A stretch of 64,000 bases of DNA from Paracyclopina nana (GCA_019096065.1 JAGUCH010000008.1:4779001-4843000); one strand, 5' to 3'; shown: positions 38,017-52,269, counted from the stretch's first letter. The notes: a model not told the origin generated them from the sequence alone. Program-made: numbers and translations.

Positions 38017-41000
38017 TGGCAACTTTTGAAGGCTCAACTACAAAAACTGCTGCTGATGCATTATTTCTCAGCGGAAGCGGATTGCAGTGCGAATAGGCTT
38101 ACAACAACTGCATTTTACTCGAAGCAAAGCCCCCTGGTTTTCGTTTTCAATTCCCCGTTTTTGCTCACTGTTGAATTCTCTAGATGTCCATAAATCTTTC
38201 TGGATGGTGTCAAGGCCACGTCCAATTCCATCAAGCAGCCATAAAAAGACAGACACACGCACACAAAATTTTTCTCTTTTTAGGTAAGCTCCAGTATTTT
38301 TGTGCTCATCTGGCAAAAGGAAGCCAGCGAGCTTTCCAGAGCCGGAAATAGAAAGCTTCAATGGAGCGCAAAGGCGACTGTGTGATGGACGGATGACTTT
38401 TGGCGCCAGCAACTCCAATGAAATCGTAGCCTTTTTTCTCAACTTTGCACACACTTTGAGGCAGCACTAAGCTAAGATAGCCATTTTGCCCAAAAAAGTA
38501 CTGCTTTGATCATTGGGGAAAGCTTTGGCAAGGAGCCCTGAATTATTCCATTTTTGCTTAGTAACTATGTCTGTATTAATTCATTAATTATGAAGGTGAT
38601 TCGTTGTACTATGTTTGTGCGTAGGGCTCCATTTCGAAAAGCCATTCAACAACATTCCTGTACAAAAGGGGGAGCCCTCCTAAGTACGCTAAGGCCGTTG
38701 CTCTATTCCGCAAATATCTTTCTCTTGGGACTGGATGATCCTATTTCGAGCCAGAGGCTTCACAAGTGCATAAGGAGGGGAGGACAGCAGGGTTTTCTTT
38801 GTCATACAACTTCGCCTATCTTGACAGCGGCATCACGAGGCCATTTTGAAAGCTGCCAGCAGCATATGGGCTTACCTGCAAAGACGGGTCAATATTATTA
38901 TGCATCAACACATGGTTTTTGAGTAGAAGGGAAAAAATACATAGGAGTTGCATAGAAAGCTGAATCGAACCCAGAGTCATTGTGCTCACGTTCAAGCCAT
39001 AGCTTTTCATTATAGTCATAGCATAGCTGGATGCCAAGCAACGTGAAGATTGAGATAAATGATCACCTTTTTCAGCTTTTTTCACTATGTAGCACTGCAC
39101 TCCCACTCCTGGCTGCAGCAAGTTTTCTCGTGGCTGGTTATATAAAGGAGCAAATTGGTTGCTGCTAGATAATTGACTACTGAACGCGCGCGCGTGTCAG
39201 TGGCTGCATCAAGCCTTGTTTCACCAAGGCCAACAATCTAGCTTGTGTTGTGGCAGTGGAATCTCTTTTGTCTAAATGCTCTTTATCTCTGCTGCTGGTA
39301 TTTCATTAAAACTAGGCTTGTAATGAGCTGCCTGGGCTACTACCTATTATTTTTAGACTTGGCCAAAGTTTTTAAAAATGCACTACGGCTCTTCAAGGAG
39401 CCGTTGAGGCTTGATTGCAAGCCGCTTAATTTACCTTGTTTAAAAAAAAGGCTGAGGGCAGAAAATGTAATGCTCTGCACTGCAGATGTTGAGATTTTGC
39501 CTTGACCCACAAGGATGTGCTGGGGCTTTGTTGCTGACAAGAAAATGCACCCAAGTTAGAGTTTTAAAGAGGTGCCAAAAGTGCATCCCTTATCATTTAA
39601 CGTGTACAGCCACTACTACTGCTATACAGTGAAACAACACAACTTCATCTCGTTGTACTACTAGTAGTAAATGCAGAAGCCAGATGCCAAAAAAGTTCCT
39701 TTCATCAAAAGTTGATGAATGAGAGCAAAAAGTATCAGAAATGCTTTCTTCTCCAAGTACAGCTCAATAACTAGAGTTTGAATGGAACCATGCCATTCAA
39801 GCCTACAGATTCACAGAAAGAATATGTCATCGTGAGCATTTGTGCCTTTCAAAAGAGACTCTTTATCCATTCATATTTGGAAAGGTTGCGCGTTTACATA
39901 AAGGCGTATCTTGCGAGCTACCAAAACAACAGCAGCGTCAGCTGAGGCTCAGTGAAAATTCAGTGTCTAGCGAAATTGTGAGGATAATTTGTTCGTATGG
40001 AAGCATAGGACCTAATTAGAGGACGCGAGGCCTAACAGGCATCCTGCAAAGTTTTTCAATGCCAATTTGCTTGCTAACAATCTCCCCCATACGTTCACCA
40101 GGCAAGAAAAACATCAACTACGATCCACGAACAAGGTAGGCATTCTCCTCTTTTTTATGGTGCTTTACATGTAGTATGAAGAAAGTTTCCTTTCAAAATG
40201 GGCTGAATTTCCATCTGCGCGTTTTTCGGCCTGAATAATTTTTGCTGAGTTCAAGGGCGCAGCAGCAGCAGCTGCTGATGGCTTAAATGGGCTAATTCAA
40301 ATGTAGGGGCGTACCTGCTGTCTATGTGAATCGATTTTCCACGCGGTTAACGCTCAAACATCAAAGTAAAGTATATATGTATAAGCCGTAGGCATTGGCT
40401 GCATGGGACATGGAGCTTTTATCCATGGATGAGATGATACGTTTGTCTGCAAGTGCACACTGCCATAATGAAATGGATGCCTTCACATTCTGTACGTGGT
40501 AGTATGCGCACACGTACTATATGGGTATGCCATGTTCCCTAGTCATTTGATTATGAAATTTCCTGGCATTGCTTGGCATCAGTTTCTACGACTCCTACAA
40601 ATGCATTGATTTTATGATGGCTTATGAGTCCTTTCGTGCATTCCTTCCATTTTCTGGGAATATCCTATTTTTCATTTATAGAAAACTGGCCCTGCCAGTC
40701 AAGATTATATCTTACAGGCCTAGAGACCTGACCTTAGCTATCCTGCGAGAGCAGCTGATGAATTATTGATTGCATTTACGAGCCTGCATAGTACACTCGT
40801 ACCAGGTCCAATTCCAAGAAGAGTAAGGATCGAGCAAGCTCATTGAAAGGCCAATGAAATGTAGGGTTAGAAAAAAGGCCACTAGTGAAGAGTCCCATTG
40901 TGTCTTCAAATATTTGTTGTTCTCAGGTCTTGTTGGCCAGATAGATGTTTGAACAATTTGGCATTGGCTTTTGGCTTTTTCTTTCTTTCTTTCTGCATGT

Positions 41001-44000
41001 AATGGAAGTTTCTAGCTCGTTTTTCGTATGGGAGCAGCAGAGAGTGGGAAGAAAAAATTGGGACCACCACGCACACACACACGCGCCACCTCTTTGAAAA
41101 GGTGCCATTGAAAGGCGGAGTTCTGGTGGAGCTCCCTGGGGGCAGAGATTGATTTTCAAATTGCTTTCCTTTCAAGCTCAAACAAAATCGTGGAAAAGGC
41201 AAAAGAAAAAAAGAGCCATGGCGCGGCTGATTTTTAGTGCTATATATACTAGTTGGGTTTTATTATAGCTGAGAGCTAGCTCTTCAGTGCAATGAATGCA
41301 TTTTATTATAGATGGAGGAGACTAAGCCGCGACAAGAGATTTTCTGACTCGAGCTTGGCATCACTGAATGAATTAGGCTGAAAAAAGCATTTCTACTGCT
41401 TGCCTAAATGTCTTTTAGGCAGCATTTTTCTCATTCAACTTAATGAATTCTTGCAAGACTCTGTGTAGCAGCGTCAGTATTTTTGAATGAATGAGCATGA
41501 ATACAATTGCGTTCTTTTGGTTTTGGCCTCAGAAGCCTTTCTTGTCTGGCAGGGTGTTGTAAAATGTGTGTATCATGTTTTATAGTATATTGGCAAGGCT
41601 TCCCCACTTTTTTGCGCTCCTAAATTATGGCCTTTATTTCCAAGCGAGTCTATTGAGCCACTCTGTAGGTAGACACTCACTTCCTTTTTGGTTTCTTGTA
41701 CGCTGTTAGCAATCCATCATTGATGGCTGCCACAAAGTGGCTCTCTCTTGGACATGATGGAGACGGAAATGGAGCCCCACTCCTCATGGTTTCTGCATGA
41801 CAATTGTCTTAGATAGATTGTGACATCATATAAGGAGAGAAAGCCATTTAAAATGGGAGAGAGACGCTTTTTTGTGCGGAACACAGCCCAAATTGCACAA
41901 CAATGACTTTCAATTCTGTTTTTTAGCCTTTGTTCTTGTCTATAAAGGTTTTTTAGGGGCTGTAGAAGAAATAAAGCAAAATTTCATTTGGCTGGCTGAA
42001 TTAATATTAAGGCGCCATTAAGATAAGCAAAATGACTCAGAGGTGTGCAGCTATTATGGCTCTAAGCTTCAGTGTGGTAACAGATATGATGATAACTGAT
42101 ATGATCACTGGGGTGGATTGATGTAAGATTGATTTGCATAATAGTCCGTAGATTTACTTGCACTAACGATCTCTTGCTGCTTTTGTTGATACACACACAC
42201 AGAGAAACCATGATCATTATAATGGTGGCCTCCTTTGCATAAGTATCTTGATTGACTATCTGGCCAAAAGTTGTTGACGCTCGCGAGTGCGGCGACCCCA
42301 AGATACATAGTACATTTATAAGAAGGACCAATTTATCAGCCATGAGCAAGCCGTAATTGCGGAAATCGATTTTGGTGGTGCCATAGCAGAAAAGCTAAAT
42401 CCTGGAGCTTTTCCTTCATTTTTCCCCCTCTGCAACGAGGCTCTTAGTGTTCTATGCTTGGCTGGTCAATAGTGGGCTGGGTTGCATCGTCGGTCAACAA
42501 AGGTTTATCAATCTCTCGCTTTTGATCGGCCCTTACGAATGATTAATTGTTGCCAGGATATAAAGGCATAAAGGCTGAAAGGCCAGAACGAATGGCACAA
42601 AAGCCATACAGCTCTTCCTTGCAATAACAAATAGCATGGTCGGGGCTTTTTTCCAAGAATCTACTAAATACTGTATGTGTGGGTAAAAATGGATAATTTC
42701 AATACATTAGTAGCACACTAGGTAGGTAGCTTGCTTGCTATCTTTTTTTATAACCCTTATTGTGGTTTCCTGCTGTTTTAGGTGAGAACAAACCAGCCAC
42801 AAGCTTTGTACTTAGAGTGCCTATGGCTTGCTGCTGTGCACTGTTAATGGACCATCTGTATAAATAATACATAAAAGAAGCACTGCTCCATTGCATGTGT
42901 GTGTGTGTGCAATAGTGTGTTCTGGCGATGACAATAATTCATCATCCTGATATGAACCATTACAAAAGTGTGACATGCGTGATTGTGCCTCATCTCAGCT
43001 GAAGTTGTGCCATTACTACTGTCTGCATGTCAACAAATTACTGCTGCTACTACATTCTCTTTTTGTGGCAACTTTCATCTGTTTATTTACTGCTCGCAAG
43101 AATATAACTTAATCAACAACATGTCATGCCCACATGCTCAAAGTTTTCTTGACTCAGCAAAAACTGCCTGTTTGCTGAAAATGAGGTGAATTTTCATGTA
43201 GGGAACAGCAATTATAGTTTGTGAAAGCCCGTGAGGAAATATTTAGAAATTGGCCTTTTCAATCGTCAGTTTAGCAAGTAGCCATGTGTTGCTGCTGCTG
43301 GTGGGGATATTGAAATGACAGCATCTGTTCTGCTGTCCATCGAAGCAGATGGTGACAGCCACTTGTGAAAACTTTCCAATTCTCTCTCTCTCTCTCGGGG
43401 TTTTAAAGTGGAAAAGAAAAGCTCTCATTACTAATGAATTGAGGCTGGATTTGGAGTTAAACAAAACGAGCTCTGTAATTTCGAGCTCAAGTTCTTTGTT
43501 GGTGTATACACTGTATCAGTAGCATCAGCTAAGGAGGAACTTGGAAGCCGATCAGAGAATATATTGGTCGAAACTTTTTTAATCAATCCCCCTCGATCCA
43601 TATCCCTTCTGGAGGATCGTCTTCTCTGCCATCAAATAATTAAATGTGCCCGTAGGAGCTGTATGGCTGGATTTTCATGCTCTGCTACTATGCAAAGAAT
43701 ATCCGTCTTTTTATTGCACACACATCAAATATGACTGCGAGCCGGAGAACAAAATGTGAAAGCTCTTTACTATACGCGCATATCAAAGTGGAGTGAGCAA
43801 TTGAAACTAATGACCCACTTTTGCTGCCGCAATTTTCCCCCATTCTGCCCATAGAACTGTGCTAGATCTTGATGAAAAGCTGGCTTTCATCACATTTGGC
43901 CATCGCTGATGATGACCAGCAGAATTGCTAGACTAGCAATCAATACTAATTTCTGCTGCTAAAACTGACACTGCTACTTTTACCCACAAACGTTGCAAAT

Positions 44001-47000
44001 TTGCCCAAAATATAATTAAAAGGAAGAAAGTATTGTATGATTAGGATAACAAACATCGGCTCAACGAGTCTTTTCAAGGATTGAAAATAAAAAGGATGAA
44101 GCGATGCATTTTTAGCAAAAACTGACAGTAAAAGCCCTCTGTGCATTGACAGCTTAAGAGGTGAGGAAGCATCAACTCGTCATCGTCTGAGCAAACCATG
44201 ATAACGAATCCCATTTGTTTCCTCCCCCAACAACACAAAAACTAATTGCGATAAGAACACTTTTACCGAGATTTATTGGGGCAAAAACGCCGCAAACTCT
44301 TTTCAAAACTTTTTGCCTTTTAGTCAGCCCAACTGAAGCTAGCAGCTTTAGCAGCAGCAATGCAGTGAATGCACTTTTGCGCTGGCAAGCAAAAAACCAC
44401 TGACACAATATAACGATCCCCTAAATATTCATAGAGAAATGACAGGGAAATTTTTCAGGAAAGCCATCTCAACTTTGACTGGAACAAACTTGCTACTTCC
44501 AGAGCTAGAGCGTAATTTCATTATTTTAAGTAACTTTCTGCATGCACTAACTTGGCTGGAAGGAATACCGAGCTGCTACTACCATAGAGCAGCTACTGGA
44601 GTGAATATTGCAAAAAAGTCTTTTTGCAAGCGAATGCCACATAAAAAGCTTGCTCTTTTATGCGCAGTTGTTTGCTTTTACTGCTCCGGCTTCCAGGTAG
44701 TATGTGGCATGAAATGGTGTCATTTTCCCAGAAATGGCTGTCAAGTCTCATTGTTTTCTACGATTATTACGACTTCGAGGGTGGAAAGCAAAGTGCAAAC
44801 CGCCATTACTTCGCCCTGCAATGCCGGGCAAACATAAATTTCGCAGAAGCCAATTTGACTCAGATCAATCCTCACCATGAATCTGGCTGAAAATAAACCT
44901 TTGCCTCCTAGTCTGTTTTTGGGAATTCAACCTAGTTGTTTCTTGATTGAAAAGTATTGGAAAGCATTTAATCAATGTACACTTTTCGTGGTATGTAAAC
45001 AGTAACAATCACCCGGTTTTTTTATGGTCTATTTTAGTACTTTTTGCCTAATAAGAAAATATCAAATCTGGGAGCTATGCTTGCGTCAGCTGCATTTCCG
45101 GTTCACCCAAACGGATATGTTGATCCATCTGTTCCGACTTCATTAATTAATTGATTCTGATTTTGCGTGCAGGCCAGTGTTTACTGGTGCAACAATGAGT
45201 GTGTAATTGACCAGTTAATGACTGTCTTTTGTGCGGCATGTAATACAACAACAACGTTGCGCTGCATTGCAGTCTTTTGCTATATTCTGAATGTAATTAG
45301 GTCAGGCTTAACAGTAACGGCGAAAACGAAACTAATCTGGAGATGCGCTCGCTGCTTGGCCCGAAATTACCAAGGTGCACATCAAATAGCTCGAGTAGCT
45401 AGAGATGTGCATTTTGTGGCCATGATTGCAAAAGGACGGCTCTGCTTAAAGCTGAATTTTAAAGGCCCAACTTCATTATGTACTACGTAGAAAGACACAT
45501 TTTCCTGCAAGACAATTTGTTCCACTTACGCAGACAGCCTTAATTTATATGATGATTTCATTAACTACACGTTTATTAATGCTCGAGAAAAGCCTTCAAA
45601 TAAACATTCTTGGCATTAAAAAAGTGCATGTGTTTACATTTATTTGGCTCGGTTGATTTGAGCAGAGCTACCAGTTATTACATTTTGTTTATGTTCCCGT
45701 TCTTGCCATTAGCGTAAAAACGGAAAGTTGAATAAAGATTTTATGAAAGCTCAATTTTTTTCTATGTAGTCTTTAACAATTACGACTGTTTACATCATCT
45801 GCGATTTCGTTAGATATGATTTCAAGATTAATTAACCAAACTAAACTGAAAACAGTTTCAAAAGATAATTTTTATCTAGACTTTGTAGATGAACGGCACA
45901 TACAAGTATATGGGCTCATCGGACCATATTGTCAAAACTCCAATACACCATGGCTGACTAGCAGGAAATATGACCCAGTTTCGAAACTGTCTCTTCTTCT
46001 ATAGGGCATTGATAGCCATCGCAAATTCTGGGAGCAAAGGACATTGTTGGTGAACTTTTTGTCTGTTATCTCTGTACCAGTCGACATTACTATTTCGTGG
46101 AAAAACTACAGCAGCAGTCGTAGCTAGCTAGCTAGAAGCAGCAAGCTAGTACATCCGTCTGAATTTATGGAATAGCTGGGAGGAACCTAAAGGACCATAA
46201 AAAAGAGAAAAGGGGCCGGGCCCCCAAAAGGACCATGTCGAAGAACGACGACGACGAACTTTTTTCCCTGCCAAAAGCCAAAAAACTTTTGCCATATTCT
46301 ACCCACACACTGCACTGTGTGTGTCTGCATGTGGCCCTCATCAGCTCTCAACTTTTTCTACCAAAAGCAGATCTTTTATGCATGCTTAAAAGACTGCTCT
46401 GGACCGAGTGCGCAGAATACCAAAAAAGTTGTCGCACATGAATTCGGCTTCTCGAAAATGTGTGGAAGCCGCTAGACATTTAATTTAAATGCATGCCATA
46501 ACAGTTCAATTTTAAAAATTGGAACTGCGCGCCTTTATGGCGAGTGCACCAAAATGCACTTTTTCTTCGCAGCGCTCACTCTGTGCAATAATTTTAGTAG
46601 CAAAAAGCCACAGGGAAAGGCCTTTATTTTCTGCTGTACTATGTTAAGTATATGCAGCTTGCATGTTCACCAATTGTTTCTTAAGCTTTCTCTGAGAAGG
46701 TAGGTTTGCTCGCATAGTTTTCCTATCGATTCTTTTTAGCCTACTTTTGCCATGCTCGATTTTGGCACACTTTTGCACCCTCTTGCAAAAGTTGCTATTT
46801 GCAGCCCAAGAAACAATTTGGCCATTTGCAACTCCCAAAAGAGCAATATCGTGAAATACATGCTACAGCCTAAATACTGCAAAGCTGTATTTATGAAGTG
46901 TGCTCGAGATGTGTGTGTGTATTATTACTATGATGTGGTCAACCATTAGCAAGTTGCTCTTCAGTATTCAGAATGCGTTCTGACAAATTGGTGTTGGCCT

Positions 47001-50000
47001 ACGAGACCAATATAGTACATATACAGACGAAGAAGCTTCAGTTCTACTCGCGCGTCTCTCCCATGAATACAGAATGAATGTTCAAAACGTGGCTGCGTTG
47101 ATCATCTCAAGTTTTAGTACATTATACCACTTTTGTGCTGGTGCCACATAATACAGCAAATATGGTGATGTTCTTGAGCTGTCACTCATAGGCCATGCAG
47201 TGATGGCGGTCTGCTTTTTTGCTCAAAAGATAAACTGGGAAAAGACAGCTAGATCTCGTAGATGTGTGGGTAGAAGTATTCTGCATAGTACATTCTAGTC
47301 GTATATATGTAGTACAACGAGAGCCATGGAAGGTGATCAATCAAAACTTTTCCTCGAACTACAACAAACAACAACAAAGTAGCTTGTTGTTCTTTGGTGT
47401 ATTGTAGTAGAAGTAGCCTGTCCTGCAACCTATGCAACTCCGTAGCAGTAATGCAATATTGGCCTGACATAATTTTCCTTTGATTATGTAGCGGCTGTAG
47501 TATGCCTGAGACGATTAACGTTGCAAAGTGGGTGATATTGAGAGAGAGAGAGCGAGCAAGTAAGAGACGACGACATGCAATACGTAGCTGAAGAAGAAGT
47601 GTATTAAAATGGATTCTTTTTGTCATCTGACGACATGAAGATGGATTGATATAGCTTGCTACTGTGTATACCACGAGGCTTTGTACACGTTATAAGGTAT
47701 GCTGGATAGGGTCTCTTTTGGACATGATCAAAGGAGATACTATCCTGCATTATGTCTGCTAGAAATGTTCAAAAAATCGGTCAATGGGATATGTTCCCTT
47801 AGAAGTTCCTCCAGCTCTGAGAAAGGTTGTGTGATTTCAGAGCACATGAAAGAGGAGAGAGAGCCTTATTTCAACTATCAAAGAAAGTGTGCATGCCTAC
47901 ATATAGGCAATATCCGATGACTATTCTTAAAGCATTTCCTGTATATCAATCACAATGCACAAGCAGACGTAGCGATCTGCTGGCTGCTTCGTTTTTCTAT
48001 TTTTGAAACTTTTTCTTCGGTGACTCTGAGCTTTGTGAGTTGGCCATGGTTCAAATGAGGCCTAAAGTTGTCAAAAAGTTAGAGTCTCTCTTTGTTCTTC
48101 TTGGATGACACGAGCAATCCTTTTTTGTCAAAAGTCTGCTGCTGTGTGGGGTCGGCTACCAAAAAGAGGAGAACTTTATGTACAATTACTTGCAGATTCA
48201 CTCTGTGACAGAGAAGAACCGTTTGAATTCACCATAAAAAATACTATGGCACTTTTCTGCCTCAATACTTACATATGAATTTTAAAACACATCCAAAAAG
48301 AGTTATGTTTTCAAAGCGGCTTTGGCCCGAGCCCCAAATTGTGCTTGTTTACTGTCTATCCAGCTAATTACTTAATTAAGAAAGCAGCCCAGGCCCATCG
48401 CAGTAATGGACGTAATTTTTCCCTACCTGCTGTAGTTGTGCTTTCTTGGACCATCACGGCTAATTATCACAAATATCGGTTGTTGCTGTTTGCATTATTG
48501 AGGAAGAAAACAGCTGAACTTTTCGCGTGTGGCCGAAATGGTTTGGTGGCTCCCAAGCTTTCAGAAAATAGCGTAGCAGTAGTAGTAGTAGGAGTCGTGT
48601 GCCAGCCCAGTGTGTCTGTGTGTGTGTATATACGTACAGCTGCGGTGTTTGGGTGAAAGCATGAGCGTCGAAGTAAAACTTTGGATCTTAGAAGAAGAAG
48701 AAGAAGAAGAGGAGGAGGAGGAGAAAGTCGTCGAGCCTTACACCCAAATACTACTACAACTGCTATAAAACGCGAGCGGGCGCATTGTTACGACCGGCAT
48801 GGGATAGTTACTACGACTGCTACTTCTATGGCTCCACTGATGTTTTATTCCAACTTAGGATACCAGCTCACATAAAATGGGCATGAGTGCAATTTCAAAC
48901 CTACACATTACATTTATGGGCCATCAGTTACGATGGTTTTGACCATTCTTGATGATGGCTCTCGTTTTGCACGTAGGCATGAACAAAAATACTTTAGCCA
49001 ATTGTGATGTTCATGTACTGTGAAAATTAATTATAATAACATTGATTGTTTAATTGATTTGCATGATTTTTTGATGAAGCAAAGAATAGCAAATTTCTTA
49101 CGAGTCTGTCTTGTGCTGAACTGCTCTGGAAAGGCCTGTTTTCTCGATAATATCTATTTGTATGCGTTGTCAATGCGTTTACAAAGAGTAACATTATGAG
49201 AAGAACAAATACTTTATCGGCTACATATGTAGATACGTACATACATAAACTATCAGCCATACACACTAAAGTGGGCTGAAACCATTACATTCACTACACC
49301 GTAGAAAGCATCAGTGTCAAAAGTTGGGTTAAAAAAGAGATATGTACTGAGCTTTGCTTGAATTCTACCGGTGTAGGCTAACCTCCAGCCCTCATTCTGT
49401 CAAGTACTCAAGGAAATGAGATTGAGCAAAACATCTACACGGGAGTACATTTGCATACTACATGCCAAGGTCTTAGCAACTACCATAGTTTGCTAGTAGT
49501 CAAGTAATGTAAGCACATTTCTTAAACTTGTTCTTCCGTTTGACGTAATCGTTCTCTTCTCTGCTTTTTGCTGCCAGTCCCTTTTGTGTGTCGAGGTAAA
49601 ATGAAAAGTACACAGGGCTCTTTGAAGCCCAAGTATTCGATGCATAGCATGCATGCACGTGTTGGCAATGACTTGCTTGTAATTTTCGACAAATTTCCTT
49701 TTCAGCAATGTGTCACGCAGTCTAAAAATAATTGCAAACAACCTCTCTATGACGATATTACTTGGCCCCTTGCAGAGCACACTTGAGTGCAGTTTTGCAC
49801 GTTATGTCCTGATTTAATGCTTTCTTTGCATTCGAATGCCGCCTTTTGCTGCTTTAAAATTAAAAAACGCCCTTCTACTACTAGAGGCTTAAAGATGCTG
49901 ATTGTGATGTTTATCTTTAAGAGAAAGCCTAGCTTTCACATCGTAAAAGTCTTCTTCCTCTTGAAAAGGAGAAAAAAGGCAACTCATTCAAATGGTAATG

Positions 50001-50663
50001 AAGATTCAAGAGAAACTTTAGGCTAGGCTTTGTTTTTGCCCAAAAAGGCTTACCAAGACGAATTTTCCTAAATCCACAGACAGCTCAGACCAATTAGCGT
50101 GGTTTCATTACAAGTTGCTGATGATGCTAGCTCTCATTAGGCCCGCAAAATGCATTTTGTAGGCATCTCTCTCTGAATCCAACTTCATTACATATTGCCC
50201 ATAAACTATGCTACATGCTTAGATCTTCCTCCCGCTTTTCCTCTTTTCAGTATTTCCTTCAATAAAAAGTTTGCTAACTAGGCCTAGGTTGTTGTAATAT
50301 TTATGGTAATGCACACACACATACACACAGCTGTGCAAAGTTGTCTTCACCACCTCGGAAGTTTTGGTAATGAATAGAAAATATATAATAGTGTAAGGAT
50401 ATGTAATGTATTTTTGTTCAAAAGCTTGAATAACGGACGTTACATAGTATTTTGGCTCAACAATCTTCAAAGTGGTGTATATATGATATCACATTTGTGC
50501 TTTGATGACGCAGCAGCAACGCTTTTTCACGTTTTGCAGGAGAGAGAAAAATTGAAAAGAAAGTATTCAAAGCAGAGAAAAATACCATTTATACAGGAGA
50601 GCCTGCTTAAGGCCATTTTAGAGCAATTTTGTAAAGTACACAGCTGTGCATTATCACAACAGA
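38017..50663. other. Gene-free interval
   Basis: No gene recognised on either strand. Contents are simple repeats, including (TC)n near 43381-43396, (GAA)/(GGA) at 48691-48723 and (GT)n near 42897-42908, and short palindromes such as the AGCTAGCTAGCTAG run near 46122. No open stretch shows a recognisable domain or consistent splice sites. Confidence 0.5.
48691..48723 (+). repeat. (GAA)n/(GGA)n microsatellite
   Basis: Six GAA units followed by about five GGA units, 33 bp, forming a purine-only strand. It lies in a gene-free interval. Confidence 0.85.
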
Positions 50664-50669
50664 TTTAAT
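50664..50669 (-). terminator. Weak candidate poly(A) signal of SLC35D3-like gene
   Basis: ATTAAA on the minus strand, 39 nt after the stop codon. It is a common variant signal. I saw no AATAAA close by. Confidence 0.25.
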
Positions 50670-50707
50670 TTAGTTTTTGGTAACTGTTTCACACAACCTT
50701 TGCTAGG

Positions 50708-52238
50708 CTATGGATGTGTGTTTGGCCTCATCTGCATAGTTGGAGCCATCATTTTTCTCCGATGATGAGAGTCCAGCCCGTTGGTCATACTTTCATGGTC
50801 ATGCTGAAGTAAGCTCACCATGCTCGGATGTTTTTCGGATTCTGCTGTTCTCCTTTTCCGCTCTCCTTCTTGAAACTTGACGTAGCTGTAAAGAGCTCCT
50901 CCGATGGTGTTCAAAATTAAGCCTGCGGCAAAGTGAGGAAATTGCTAATTACCGATCGTACGGGTTGGGTCGCTAATCAAGTATTGAACTGAGAAAGCGC
51001 CCTCTACAAAAATACGCTAAAACTCTGAGTTATGCACTGACTGGAAATTAAAGAGGGCGCTTCCTAAAACCAACTATAGTGCGTTAGGTGACCCAGCGCG
51101 ATTTTGAAAGTTTTATTTTTCTTACCTAAAATGTTGAGAGGATGGAACCTGACCCCACCGAAAGTAAAAAAGCCAATTATTGTTTGCAACACAGACTTTG
51201 CCACGCCCACGAGAGAAGCTGTGATCGCTGAGCACACAGAAGCACAAAGGAATTGCGAAAATGTAAGGATACAGCCTGATACCACAAGTGTAATAAAGAC
51301 TGGAATGAAGCCATCCTCTGGAACGATACAATAAAATGTGTAAACCATAAAAGTTGCCATGGTAGCAATGGAATAGTAAAATACGTTACCAAAAACCGAG
51401 TTGGACTCTGCAATCTTCACTGGCTCCATAATTGCCATGGATACAATTGTGAAAAAGGGAGTGTGTTAAAGCCATTGATGTGTATCATTTCCAGGGTGGA
51501 CTTTTTTCATCTCGAGAGAGCTTCTTTGCACCAAAGTTAAATAGCCACCTTGAGCAAATACACTCAGGAGGCCCATGAAGTAGGCATGACCATCGAATTC
51601 GAGGTCCCCTATGGAGGCCACCAGGCATCCCACAGTGATGATGAGAATTGAGAGAACAATTTGCTTGGAAGGCGCGGCTTTTCTCAACACTACCACAGAC
51701 AGAATGAGGGAAACGAGGGTGTACACCTTTTTATGGCTCCGTACATGGGAATGTTCATGCCATGAAGGGCAAACAGACTGAGAGTGGCGTGAAGGGCGAA
51801 CAGAAGGCTGGCTGGCATAAAGTCTTTGCCGTCCCGAAAGGAGTAAGGTGGTAAATTGAGGTATCCAGCCATTCTGCAAAAGAAACGCAAAACTTGGAAT
51901 TATCATTTGACTAATTTTTAGGGGCTGTCACCTTAAAGTATCCAGGAAAATGATCGTTGTGACCATTTGGCAGACCATGATAAAGAAGGGATAGTTGAAG
52001 TTGTAGCTGCTCACCACAGCTTTGTTGAGGAAATTCATGGAGATTGAGCAGGTGCCATAGAACAAGGCTGCAGCCAAGCTTTTGCTGTTGTCAGACTTGA
52101 GGACAACTTGGATCAACGATGCTAGGTGGGCACTCATGATGACGATGTAGTTTGTAGCAGCCTTGGCTGCTTTCAACTCCAAAAACTTGTCACATTCTCC
52201 GACTACCTTAGCTTCCGTCCAACTCGACTCATGCTGAC
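50708..52238 (-). CDS. SLC35D3-like nucleotide-sugar transporter, apparent frameshift
   Basis: A multi-span carrier of the drug/metabolite superfamily. The SLC35 family moves nucleotide sugars into the Golgi or ER, but the substrate here is unknown. Exons: 52238-51932, 51873-51502, 51414-51126, 50922-50708. Family signs in order: LAAALFYGTCSISMNFLNK (first span), a LPPYSF loop, PMYGAIKRCTP, LVSLILSVVVLRK, GVAKSVLQTIIGF, and NTIGGALYSYVKF (last span). The tail is short and charged. Phases agree only if one base is added at GGG 51717-51719, between KRCTP and LVSLILS. As written the frame breaks there. The intron 51501-51415 needs a poor donor (GTCCAC) and hides an in-frame TAA. The true start lies further 5' and is unresolved, because the first exon listed opens in phase 1 after TTTCCAG. 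A sequence error in a C run or a recent pseudogene are both possible. Confidence 0.8.
50995..51062. repeat. 68-bp palindromic repeat in SLC35D3-like intron
   Basis: Perfect 11-bp inverted ends AAGCGCCCTCT and AGAGGGCGCTT flank a 46-bp AT-rich centre, inside the intron 51125-50923. It may be a tiny MITE. Each end also carries AGAGGGCGC, which resembles half of a CTCF core. Confidence 0.55.
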
Positions 52239-52269
52239 CTGGAAATGAACAGAGCAGATTTTTTCATCT

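Noticed and set aside
47205..47220. CAGTGATGGCGG as another hAT end
   Set aside because: No inverted partner or 8-bp duplication was found nearby.
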